DNA from: Aquibacillus rhizosphaerae
Lineage (GTDB): Bacteria > Bacillota > Bacilli > Bacillales > Amphibacillaceae
Assembly: GCF_030282825.1 (NCBI RefSeq)
Contig: NZ_JASTZU010000042.1
Span: 1 to 64,000 of the forward strand
Direction: 5' to 3'
Length of the DNA stretch: 64,000 nucleotides
Position 1 is the stretch's first letter. Each line of letters begins with the position of its first letter. The position numbers and the translations under genes were made by a program. Of the stretch, positions 38,350 through 46,638 are shown in pieces. Below the pieces are notes generated by a model. It saw nothing but the letters and a program-made list of their open reading frames with translations, had not been told where the DNA came from and did not search any database.

Positions 38350-39552
38350 CTAGATGTTTTCAAAGATAGAAAACATTGGTATGACAATCGCTAAAACAAT
38401 GGCACCTACCACCGTAGCTAAGAATACAATCATGACTGGTTCGATCAAAGATTTCATTTTATCAGAAGCTTCATCTAACTCTTGTTCATAGAAATCTGCT
38501 ACTTTCTTAAGCATCGAATCTAATGAGCCTGTCCGTTCTCCTACTGCAATCATTTGCGTAACAAGTTTCGGAAATACCCAATGACCTTTCATAGGTGATG
38601 CCAAGGATTCCCCTTGTTCTAATGCATCATGACTTTCTTTTAAAATACCTTTAATCACTCTATTCTTAATCACGCGTTCGGTTATTTCAACTGCTTGTAA
38701 AATTGGTACCGAACTATTAAGTAACGAACTTAACGTTTGTGTCAGTCTTGCTAGTAATGACTTTTGAATAAACATACCAAATATAGGAATTCTTAATTTT
38801 ATCGTATCAAACATAAAAGCAAATCTCGGTTTGTTTTCTAAATATTTAAAAATGATGACTAATAGGAGAACAATTAATAAAAGCATCCACCAAAAAGATT
38901 GGACAAATCCACTTATACTTAGAATAAATGCTGTGTACATTGGTATTTCTTGTCCAAATGAAATGAACATATCAGTAAAGATTGGCACGATAAAAGCTAA
39001 TAAGAAAATCGTTATAAAAACAGAAATAACTCCTACAACAATAGGATAAGTTAATGCCGTAATAATCTTTTGTTTTAATTGATATTGTTTTTCATAATAG
39101 CCTGCCATACTATCTAATATATCATCAAGGTTACCACTTATTTCTCCTGCATTAATCATACTTACAAGTAACTCCGGAAAAAGTTTTGGGTATTTATGAA
39201 AGGCTTCAGATAAAGATACACCTTCTTCTAAATCATCTTGAATGTTTGCCAAAGCTTTTTTTAAGTATTTGTTGGTCGTTTGTTCTTCTAGAATACTCGT
39301 TGCCTCAACTAACGAGATACCAGCATCAATTAGTGTAGCAAATTGTCTTAAGAAAATAACAAAATCTCGATTACTAATGACACGACCAATCGTAATATCT
39401 TTATATAATACAGCATTCAATGGCTCCATTTTAAAAACAGTAATACCATCTGATTTTAATTTTGCGATCGCTTCTTTTTTTGTTTCAGCATTAATTTTTC
39501 CTTTTTTTGCTTTTCCTAATGTTGTTCTACCTTTATAACTAAAATAAGGCAC
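38350..39552 (-). CDS. pilC: Type IV pilus inner-membrane platform protein PilC
   Basis: A 400-residue member of the GspF/PilC family with two T2SF domains (about 65-190 and 270-390). Motifs include FLRQFATLIDAGISLVEA, ALANIQDDLEEGVSLSEAF, LLVSMINAGEISGNLDDIL and the second-copy counterpart VTQMIAVGERTGSLDSMLKKVADFYEQEL. Three membrane segments near 170-190, 220-240 and 375-395. It couples the PilB and PilT motors to the growing fibre. Six bases after pilT. Confidence 0.95.
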   Translation of the reverse strand: MPYFSYKGRTTLGKAKKGKINAETKKEAIAKLKSDGITVFKMEPLNAVLYKDITIGRVISNRDFVIFLRQFATLIDAGISLVEATSILEEQTTNKYLKKALANIQDDLEEGVSLSEAFHKYPKLFPELLVSMINAGEISGNLDDILDSMAGYYEKQYQLKQKIITALTYPIVVGVISVFITIFLLAFIVPIFTDMFISFGQEIPMYTAFILSISGFVQSFWWMLLLIVLLLVIIFKYLENKPRFAFMFDTIKLRIPIFGMFIQKSLLARLTQTLSSLLNSSVPILQAVEITERVIKNRVIKGILKESHDALEQGESLASPMKGHWVFPKLVTQMIAVGERTGSLDSMLKKVADFYEQELDEASDKMKSLIEPVMIVFLATVVGAIVLAIVIPMFSIFENI

Positions 39553-39558
39553 TCGTTA

Positions 39559-40593
39559 TCACCCTCTCCCCTTTAAATATGGTAGAGCGTGTTCTTCCAA
39601 TATCGAACCTTGCCTTACTAATCGTTTAATGTCCATTGTCATCGTGTGCATACCTTGTTCTTTAGCTGTTTGCATCGTATTTGGAATTTGGTGCATCTTT
39701 TCATTACGTATTAAGTTCTTAATCGCTGGTGTATTAATTAATATCTCCGTCGCAGCTGCTCTTCCTTGTTTATTAGTTGTCTGAAATAAACGTTGAGAAA
39801 CAATCGCTTCTAATACATTCGCTAATTGAATTCGAATTTGTCCTTTTTGATGGGCTGGAAACACATCAATAATCCGGTCCATTGTTGAAGATGCATCCGT
39901 CGTGTGCAACGTGCCTAGTACTAAATGACCTGTTTCCGCTGCAGTAATTGCAGTTGAAATCGTTTCTAGATCTCTCATTTCACCGACTAGAATTACGTCC
40001 GGATCTTGTCTTAAACATGCCCGTAATCCATTTTGAAAGTTCATTGTGTCAAAGCCGACTTCTCTTTGGTCAATAATACATTTTTGGTGGGAATGTAAAT
40101 ATTCAATTGGATCTTCTAGGGTTATAATATGTTTGTTCATCGTCTTGTTCATATAGTCTATCATTGCTGCAAGTGTTGTACTTTTTCCACTTCCAGTCGG
40201 ACCAGTAACAAGTACGAGACCTTGCGTACTTTCTGCAATGCTTTTTAACACATTAGGTAGATCTAATTGTTCTAGACTCGGAATTATTGTTGGAACTATT
40301 CGAATCGCTAATGAAATACAACCCCTTTGGTAATAAACATTAATACGAAACCTTGAAATACCTGCAATACCATGGGATAAATCTACTTCCCTTTTTTCAT
40401 TTAGATGTTCCCATACACTGTCTGTTAAGATACTTTTAGCCATAGCTTCCGTATCAGTAGGGAGTAAATCATCATCCCCAAATTTAATTAATTCTCCATG
40501 AATTCGAAAAACAGGAGGTGTACCTACTGTTAAGTGAATATCAGAAGCATGCTTTTCGTAAGCTGCTCTTAACAAAGCTTCTAATTTGTCCAA
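39559..40593 (-). CDS. pilT: Type IV pilus retraction ATPase PilT
   Basis: A 344-residue hexameric ATPase powering pilus retraction. Walker A GPTGSGKSTTLAAM, Walker B VILVGEMRDLETI, Asp box ITLEDPIEYLH, His box HLVLGTLHTTDASSTMDRI, and the retraction-specific AIxNLIRE-like motif AIKNLIRNEKMHQIP near the C-terminus. Presence of PilT implies pili able to retract, hence twitching or DNA uptake. Between pilB (13 bases) and pilC. Confidence 0.96.
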   Translation of the reverse strand: MDKLEALLRAAYEKHASDIHLTVGTPPVFRIHGELIKFGDDDLLPTDTEAMAKSILTDSVWEHLNEKREVDLSHGIAGISRFRINVYYQRGCISLAIRIVPTIIPSLEQLDLPNVLKSIAESTQGLVLVTGPTGSGKSTTLAAMIDYMNKTMNKHIITLEDPIEYLHSHQKCIIDQREVGFDTMNFQNGLRACLRQDPDVILVGEMRDLETISTAITAAETGHLVLGTLHTTDASSTMDRIIDVFPAHQKGQIRIQLANVLEAIVSQRLFQTTNKQGRAAATEILINTPAIKNLIRNEKMHQIPNTMQTAKEQGMHTMTMDIKRLVRQGSILEEHALPYLKGRG

Positions 40594-40605
40594 GTTGTAT
40601 TCCTC

Positions 40606-42234
40606 CTATTCTTCTGAAGCAACTCGTAATACTTCTTCCATTGTTGTAAAACCTTGCTTAACCTTTATAAGTCCATCATCGATTAAAAATCTCATTCCAT
40701 TTTCACGGATGTAATTTTTTATTTCGGTAACCGATTGATCATTCATCATCATATGTCGAATAGAATCATTGATAATTAATAGTTCATGAATAGCCATTCT
40801 GCCTTTATAGCCAGTATCCTTGCAGCTATTACAACCTACACCCTCGTAAGTTTGTTCGATTGTTATGCCACGTTTCTCAAATAGTTTCTTCTCCATAACA
40901 GTTGCCTCACGACTACGTTTACAGTCTTTGCATATTTTTTTAACAAGACGTTGAGCCATAATCCCTGATAATGAGGATACAACTAAATAAGGTTCAACCT
41001 CCATATCAAATAACCGAGGAATAGCAGCAACCGCACTATTTGTGTGTAGTGTACTAAACACTAAATGACCGGTTAGAGCTGAACGCACAGCAATTTCTGC
41101 AGTTTCTTTATCTCTAATTTCCCCAACCATGATTATATTCGGGTCTTGTCTTAATATAGAGCGTAATCCAGTCGCAAAAGTTAACCCGACTGCATTATTT
41201 ACCTGGACTTGGTTAATGCCGTCTAATTGATATTCCACAGGGTCTTCAACGGTAATGATATTTACATCTTCATGATTTAGTTTATTGATCGATGCATAGA
41301 GCGTTGAAGTTTTTCCAGAACCAGTAGGACCTGTCAATAAGATTAATCCAGATGGTTGCTCAATTAACTTTTCATATTTACTTAACGTTGCTTCACCGAA
41401 ATCCAAATCGGATAAGCGCTTAAAGATATTACTCAAATCAAGAATACGGATAACCACTTTTTCTCCAAAAACAGTTGGCAAGGTAGATATACGTAAATCA
41501 ATTGGTTTTTCATCAACCGCCAACCTTATTCTACCGTCCTGAGGTAAGCGTGTTTCAGTAATATTTAAGTTGGAAAGAATTTTAGTTCTGGCTATTAAAG
41601 CATTTTGCAGGCGTTTCGGAATTGTTCTATCTGTACGTAATACACCATCCACTCGATACCTAATGGTAAGATTCTCTTCGCTTGGGTCAATATGAATATC
41701 ACTTGCTTTAAGGTGAACACCAGTTTGCAAAATTTGGTCCATAATCCTTATCGCTGGTGCATCATCATACATTTCATCTTCTTCAGTCACATTCGATTCA
41801 TTGGCATCATAATATTTGTTTATAGCTTGTAAAATATCATCTTTTGTAGCGATTACTGGTTTCACTTCAAAACCAGTTGAGAGTTCCAAATCATCAATAG
41901 AAAAATAATCCATTGGGTCATTCATTGCAACAGTGATTTTGGCTTCTCGTTGAGATAATGGAATGAGCAATTGTCTTCTAGCCACTTCTTTTGGCACTAA
42001 CTGCATCAAGTTTTTATCAACTGGATATCGGTATAAGGAAACACTAGGAATACTTAAATGTACTTCTAGAACTTCTAATAACTGCTGTTCCGTAATATAA
42101 CCCTGTTCAAGGAGAGTATCTCCTAACTTTTGTCCATCCTTCTTTTGCTGAAGAGCAGCTACAATTTGTTCCTCTGTTAAAATGCCTGACTCTTTTAATA
42201 AATCTCCTAGTTTTTTTCTGTTTCTGACAGCCAT
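40606..42234 (-). CDS. pilB: Type IV pilus extension ATPase PilB with MshEN domain
   Basis: A 542-residue hexameric motor for pilus extension. The N-terminal part has tandem MshEN/T2SSE_N motifs: KLGDLLKESGILTEEQIVAA (from residue 8) and KLGDTLLEQGYITEQQLLEV (from residue 36). In MshE and some PilB proteins these bind c-di-GMP. The ATPase part has Walker A GPTGSGKTSTLYA, Walker B IIMVGEIRDKETAEIA, His box HLVFSTLHTNSA and the four-cysteine zinc site (CKDCKRS, CNSCKDTGYKG). Motif position one is Lys rather than Arg, and the second motif ends in His rather than Gln. Confidence 0.96.
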   Translation of the reverse strand: MAVRNRKKLGDLLKESGILTEEQIVAALQQKKDGQKLGDTLLEQGYITEQQLLEVLEVHLSIPSVSLYRYPVDKNLMQLVPKEVARRQLLIPLSQREAKITVAMNDPMDYFSIDDLELSTGFEVKPVIATKDDILQAINKYYDANESNVTEEDEMYDDAPAIRIMDQILQTGVHLKASDIHIDPSEENLTIRYRVDGVLRTDRTIPKRLQNALIARTKILSNLNITETRLPQDGRIRLAVDEKPIDLRISTLPTVFGEKVVIRILDLSNIFKRLSDLDFGEATLSKYEKLIEQPSGLILLTGPTGSGKTSTLYASINKLNHEDVNIITVEDPVEYQLDGINQVQVNNAVGLTFATGLRSILRQDPNIIMVGEIRDKETAEIAVRSALTGHLVFSTLHTNSAVAAIPRLFDMEVEPYLVVSSLSGIMAQRLVKKICKDCKRSREATVMEKKLFEKRGITIEQTYEGVGCNSCKDTGYKGRMAIHELLIINDSIRHMMMNDQSVTEIKNYIRENGMRFLIDDGLIKVKQGFTTMEEVLRVASEE

Positions 42235-42255
42235 GGAATTCCCCCTAATAAAAAT

Positions 42256-43752
42256 TCAATTTGATTCCCTTGGTGGACTAGATTTCAGTAAATCATCAGC
42301 GGTATCGCCATTCGAAATGAAAGGTAAATGACTTATATCAACTTCTTGATATGTTATGTTTGTCCCACCCTCACCATAATAGGAATTAGTTATAACCGCT
42401 CCATTGACTTTAGCACCACCTAGTAACCGGAAATCAGCATTTGGTGCTACTATTAATGATCCCGTTCTTACACCACCATCAAATACAACGTTTGTACCAG
42501 CTGTGAATATATGACCCTGGAATCCACCTCCACCTGTAAAGTGAATGTTAGCATCTTCTGCATAGATAGAACCTTTAATTACTTGGCTATGACTGAGTGT
42601 CAATTGTTTTGGATTACTACTATCATTTGATCCTTTTAAAAATACGATTAGATTTTCTACTGAACCATTCTTGTTAATAGAACTTCCTGATCCGATGTTT
42701 ATACTGTCACGAACATAAAGAGTTAAACTGCCTCCTCCTAGAATATTGATGTGACCATTACCTACATTTAAATGGTCTACGACAATTGCTTTATCTGATC
42801 CTCTGGTATCAATGTTAAGCGTATAATTACTACCCAGTATAATTTCATTAAATGCTGCATTTCTTGTTAGTTCCAACGTATAATTATTTGATAAATAATT
42901 ATTAATTCTTAAACTCCCACCCTTGACCACGTAATATTTTTCATGCTCCGTTTTTACTATTTCCTCATCTGGCGGAATCGTATATGAAGGCAAATCCGGG
43001 AATGGTGGTAACGACAACGTAGATGGTGGCTTAGCTACAGTTTCTGGAATTTTATATTCTCGATCAGGTTTATACATATATTCAGGAGCTTTAATAGCAA
43101 TTTCCGTTGCGTTATTAGGCACATATATATTTCCATCAGTTATATAAGCACTACCATCCAGTTCAACAGTATTGGCTTGATCAGAATTCGTTCCTACATT
43201 CCCGCTTATCGAAGAACTTCCAAACAATTTAATTGTTGTATTCGTATACACCCCTATATTCGATGGAAAGTTTAATCCGCCCTTACTTTGCCAATTCACA
43301 GTAAATGTTCGCTCTACTGTTCTAGATCGTTTACCAATTTCACCTTCCGAAATAATTTTATATGTCCTAGGATTTTCGTCATTTAAACGTTCAATACTTA
43401 CATTTGCTTCTGGTGCGTCTCCAAAAACTGATTCAAAATCAGTTAAAGTTGAATCCCCTATCATATTTCTTTCTAAAGCATCATAAAAATCAGACTGAGA
43501 TGAGTATTGGTCATAGTAACTAGCAATTAGCGTTTCTACTTGACTTAACCTATGTGTAGCACCTGCCTCTGCTATATAGTAAGTAGCTTCATAATCACGT
43601 TCAACCGCGGTTAGTCTCGTATTACCAACCGCAATCGCAAGGAGTCCTAACCCTAATACAGATAAAACAACAAGGACCATCATCACCAGTACTAATGTAA
43701 AACCTTGTTCATTATTTGTTTTTTTTGAAAGTCGTTTTATAATAAGCTTCAT
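42256..43752 (-). CDS. PilX-like minor pilin with a large beta-helix domain
   Basis: A 498-residue prepilin-like protein, very long for a pilin. The leader ends NNEQG, then FTLVLVMMVLVVLSVLGLGL; residue 5 of the mature form is Leu, not the Glu of ordinary pilins. Next comes a PilX-type segment (TYYIAEAGATHRLSQVE), then from about 165 a repetitive beta domain: SSISGNVGTN, DGSAYITDGNIYVPN, HINILGGGSLTLYVRD, QVIKGSIYAEDANIHFTGGG, VRTGSLIVAPNADF, KVNGAVITNS. This resembles the DUF7305 or bactofilin-like beta-helix found in PilX-like proteins of Gram-positive pili. Likely a tip or adhesin subunit. Confidence 0.82.
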   Translation of the reverse strand: MKLIIKRLSKKTNNEQGFTLVLVMMVLVVLSVLGLGLLAIAVGNTRLTAVERDYEATYYIAEAGATHRLSQVETLIASYYDQYSSQSDFYDALERNMIGDSTLTDFESVFGDAPEANVSIERLNDENPRTYKIISEGEIGKRSRTVERTFTVNWQSKGGLNFPSNIGVYTNTTIKLFGSSSISGNVGTNSDQANTVELDGSAYITDGNIYVPNNATEIAIKAPEYMYKPDREYKIPETVAKPPSTLSLPPFPDLPSYTIPPDEEIVKTEHEKYYVVKGGSLRINNYLSNNYTLELTRNAAFNEIILGSNYTLNIDTRGSDKAIVVDHLNVGNGHINILGGGSLTLYVRDSINIGSGSSINKNGSVENLIVFLKGSNDSSNPKQLTLSHSQVIKGSIYAEDANIHFTGGGGFQGHIFTAGTNVVFDGGVRTGSLIVAPNADFRLLGGAKVNGAVITNSYYGEGGTNITYQEVDISHLPFISNGDTADDLLKSSPPRESN

Positions 43753-43760
43753 TTTTTCAC

Positions 43761-44201
43761 CTACTCCCTGAGATAGATTACTGTAGACAAAGAAGCTGTA
43801 TTTCCATGTGGATCACTTATGCTTTCAATTTTCATGTCTACGTAAGGATTATTACTCTCGTCGTTACTACTCTTATTAACATTAAATACTGCAATATTTG
43901 AAACCATTTCATTCCCATTAACTGTTATTTTATTGTTAGTAAGCGTATATGTTTTTTCATCAATTATTAATGTACTATTATCTGGACTAGTAATGAGAGC
44001 CGGATCGGTTGTTCGAATATCCTTCGTTATGGAAGCAATAGCTAACCGAACATTGGATTGGTTTTCAATATCCTGTGATTGGTTTACATATTGCTTTTGA
44101 CCAAAAATATGGACTGAACTAATCAAGAGTATGACTACAGACATTAACGCAAGAGCTCCTAATAACTCAACTAGTGTAATACCTTTTTCATCTTTGATCA
44201 C
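43761..44201 (-). CDS. PilW/ComGF-like minor prepilin
   Basis: A 146-residue prepilin: short leader MIKDEKG, mature ITLVE followed by the hydrophobic stretch LLGALALMSVVILLISSVHIF, then LAIASITKDIRTTDPALI, which resembles PilW-type minor pilins. Start is GTG with AGGAG eight bases upstream. Second gene of the minor-pilin set; nine bases before the PilX-like gene. Minor pilins of this kind prime pilus assembly and sit at the tip. Confidence 0.85.
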   Translation of the reverse strand: MIKDEKGITLVELLGALALMSVVILLISSVHIFGQKQYVNQSQDIENQSNVRLAIASITKDIRTTDPALITSPDNSTLIIDEKTYTLTNNKITVNGNEMVSNIAVFNVNKSSNDESNNPYVDMKIESISDPHGNTASLSTVIYLRE

Positions 44202-44213
44202 TGTAACTCACTC

Positions 44214-44630
44214 CTAATTACTCCAGTTTAATTTAGTCTCCATTTTCGATTCCAGTTTATTATCACGATAAACCTCAACGACTACATCTTTTAAATCCAC
44301 AATATTAGAATCCTTCATTCTAACTTTTACACAAAAATCACCGTTTTTTTCTGTGAATATATAGCTTGTGTCTGCATCACATGATGATTGATCTTGTAAT
44401 ACGTTTATATTTTGTTCAGAAGTAGTACTTAAATTATATATCTCTTCCATCTGTGTTTGTGCGACATAGGTGGCGTCCATTATATCTTCAGAAATCGAGT
44501 TTGTTCGAGCTGATTGAATGAAAAGGGTTAGAAAGGTTACAACTATAATAGATAAAATCATGATTGAAGCTAAAATTTCTACGAGTGTCATTCCTTTGGA
44601 TGAAAGTAATCTTTTAAGTTGTTTTTGCAT
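44214..44630 (-). CDS. PilV-like minor prepilin
   Basis: About 138 residues. Leader MQKQLKRLLSSKG, mature MTLVEILASIMILSIIVVTFLTLFIQSART, then DATYVAQTQMEEIYNLS, a PilV/GspI-type pattern. Two cysteines (SSCDADTSY and GDFCVKVRM) may pair. The frame opens 11 codons earlier, but AAGGGTG lies correctly before the ATG at 44630. First gene of the pilus operon, 70 bases downstream of a strong promoter. Confidence 0.85.
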   Translation of the reverse strand: MQKQLKRLLSSKGMTLVEILASIMILSIIVVTFLTLFIQSARTNSISEDIMDATYVAQTQMEEIYNLSTTSEQNINVLQDQSSCDADTSYIFTEKNGDFCVKVRMKDSNIVDLKDVVVEVYRDNKLESKMETKLNWSN

Positions 44631-44699
44631 GAATTTATCACCCTTTTTTCCTAATTGTGCCACTTAGTTATCAGTCTTTTTAACTATATATGTACCTAT

Positions 44700-44728
44700 A
44701 GTATAAAAGTGTTTAAGTGTAATGTAAA
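44700..44728 (-). promoter_or_regulatory. Sigma-A promoter of the pilus operon
   Basis: TTTACA, 17 bases, then TATACT upstream of the first minor-pilin gene. It lies just after the terminator of the cyclase gene, so the pilus operon has its own start. Confidence 0.75.
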
Positions 44729-44744
44729 TTAAATCTTCTAGTAA

Positions 44745-44779
44745 TAAAACACCTTGGTCAAATAGTTTAACCAAGGTTC
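44745..44779 (-). terminator. Terminator after the diguanylate cyclase gene
   Basis: AACCTTGGT pairs with ACCAAGGT around TAAACTATTTG, then GTTTTATT in the minus direction. It separates the cyclase from the pilus operon. Confidence 0.8.
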
Positions 44780-44828
44780 GACAAATATTGTTTATTTGTT
44801 TATTTATAAAGTCCTGAAAATAGTAAAA

Positions 44829-46550
44829 TTAGTTCTTATAAACCGCCACTTTATTCCTGCCTTTTTGCTTAGCTCCTACATACATAGCGCGATCTGCATG
44901 ACGAATCAAATCAAGTGGGTCTTCAGAGTTTTCAGGATACGTAGCAACTCCAATACTCGCAGTAACATACATATCAATTGCTTTGTCATCATCTAAGATG
45001 TGTTGATGAATGGTAAAGCTTTGTTCTTCAATTTCTCTTCTTAGCGATTCTGCAAGGATAACAGTTTGTAATTGATTCATCCCAGGTAATAATACAACGA
45101 ACTCTTCTCCGCCGTACCTTGATACAATACCTTTCTCACCAATACTCTTCTGCAAGTATGAAGCTAAGCTTTTCAATATTTCATTACCACTCTGATGGCC
45201 ATATGTGTCGTTAATCTGTTTGAAGTGGTCGAGGTCTAACATAATTAAAGAAATATCATTTTGTTTATTTGCTTTTTTCATATTAGAAAAATAATTGAGG
45301 AGATAATTTTCAAAGAAGCGGTAATTATATAGTTGTGTCAGTTGATCTCTCTCGTTTTCTTGTTTTCTAGCTTCATAATTTTTTGCATTTTTAATAGCAA
45401 CAGCGAAATAGTTTTTTAAAATGTCTAAAATCATAATATGGTGTTTATCAAACATACTTTTTCTTTTCGAAATTAAGGTAATCACTGCCACAATTTTATT
45501 ATTTCTTTCCACCGGTAAGGAAACAATACTCTCTCCTAATTCTGGTAAATACACATCTGCAATCTGTTCCCACTGTTTTTTGGAACGATAATGAATCATT
45601 TCATTTCTACCCCACGCTTTTCCGCTTATCGCTTCGTTCTTTTTCAATTCATCCTTGGCAGGGAAGTCCAGTTGACTTTCGACATCATAAAACCTTATTA
45701 ATTTCAATGTATCCTTATCCATCACTTCATATATAAACGTATAATCAACAGGTAACAAAGTAGAGATACGTTCAACAAACAAATCAACTACTTCATTTAC
45801 TTCTAGCTCAGCTGTTAATTGATGGCCAAACTCACTTGTTTGCTGTAAATAGTAATTTACACTTTTACTTGCATGATACAGCATCAATATAATCGATATA
45901 CTAATAAAAGGAATTCCCACAAAATAAATACCAAAAAGATTAAAATCGCGGTACATCATGTATAATACAAAACCAACAGGCAACACAACAATGGTTGTGC
46001 CAAACTCCCATAATAAGCTTTTGTCAACTAATTTAAATTTCTGATTATAAATGATTACTCTAAATAGATAAAGAAGAAAATGGTTGGATAAAAATACGCT
46101 CAAAACATAACCTAAGATAGGAATAATGTCTGATTTGTTTAAAAAATAAATCGAGCCAATTTCACCACCAAGCCAAATATAAACATGTGCTGAGATTATA
46201 GAAACAAATAGAAACATAAGTGAATTTAATGGGATTCTAAATAATTCCGATCGTCTAATTCTTAATCTTGCAAGTAAAACAATTATAGCAATTTGCGTTA
46301 AAACTAGTTCTGCAAATAATCCATATGCTAGAAATACGGCAAAAGCAATCCCATGAACAAAGAAAATTGGTGTTTTATTTACCATTAAAGGAAAAAAGGC
46401 TACGATACACATAATTAAGCCAAATGATAATATCGGTAATAGTTCACCATCCAACTGATGAAACCATTGATTATAAATAATCAATAGGGACATTGGCCAT
46501 ATACAGAGCCATATCAACCATAGTGCTATTTGTTTACTTTTTGGCACCAT
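44829..46550 (-). CDS. Membrane GAF-GGDEF diguanylate cyclase
   Basis: About 573 residues: seven or eight membrane helices (to about 225), a GAF domain (about 235-390, LPVDYTFIYEVMDKDTLKLI, KAWGRNEMIHY, ESIVSLPVERNNKIVAVI) and a C-terminal GGDEF domain (about 405-570) with intact signature RYGGEEFVVLLPG and LDLDHFKQINDTYGH. The inhibitory-site RxxD is replaced (GEKG at that place), so product inhibition is unlikely. It should make c-di-GMP from GTP. Upstream of and parallel to the pilus operon. AAGGGG favours the ATG at 46550 over the TTG at 46559. Confidence 0.92.
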   Translation of the reverse strand: MVPKSKQIALWLIWLCIWPMSLLIIYNQWFHQLDGELLPILSFGLIMCIVAFFPLMVNKTPIFFVHGIAFAVFLAYGLFAELVLTQIAIIVLLARLRIRRSELFRIPLNSLMFLFVSIISAHVYIWLGGEIGSIYFLNKSDIIPILGYVLSVFLSNHFLLYLFRVIIYNQKFKLVDKSLLWEFGTTIVVLPVGFVLYMMYRDFNLFGIYFVGIPFISISIILMLYHASKSVNYYLQQTSEFGHQLTAELEVNEVVDLFVERISTLLPVDYTFIYEVMDKDTLKLIRFYDVESQLDFPAKDELKKNEAISGKAWGRNEMIHYRSKKQWEQIADVYLPELGESIVSLPVERNNKIVAVITLISKRKSMFDKHHIMILDILKNYFAVAIKNAKNYEARKQENERDQLTQLYNYRFFENYLLNYFSNMKKANKQNDISLIMLDLDHFKQINDTYGHQSGNEILKSLASYLQKSIGEKGIVSRYGGEEFVVLLPGMNQLQTVILAESLRREIEEQSFTIHQHILDDDKAIDMYVTASIGVATYPENSEDPLDLIRHADRAMYVGAKQKGRNKVAVYKN

Positions 46551-46638
46551 ATTTTCCAACCCCTTGCCTATTTTAAACTAAAATACTAAATTTTTAAGAC
46601 TAAAGTCCTATTCACCCTCAAATATAGCATATATTCTG

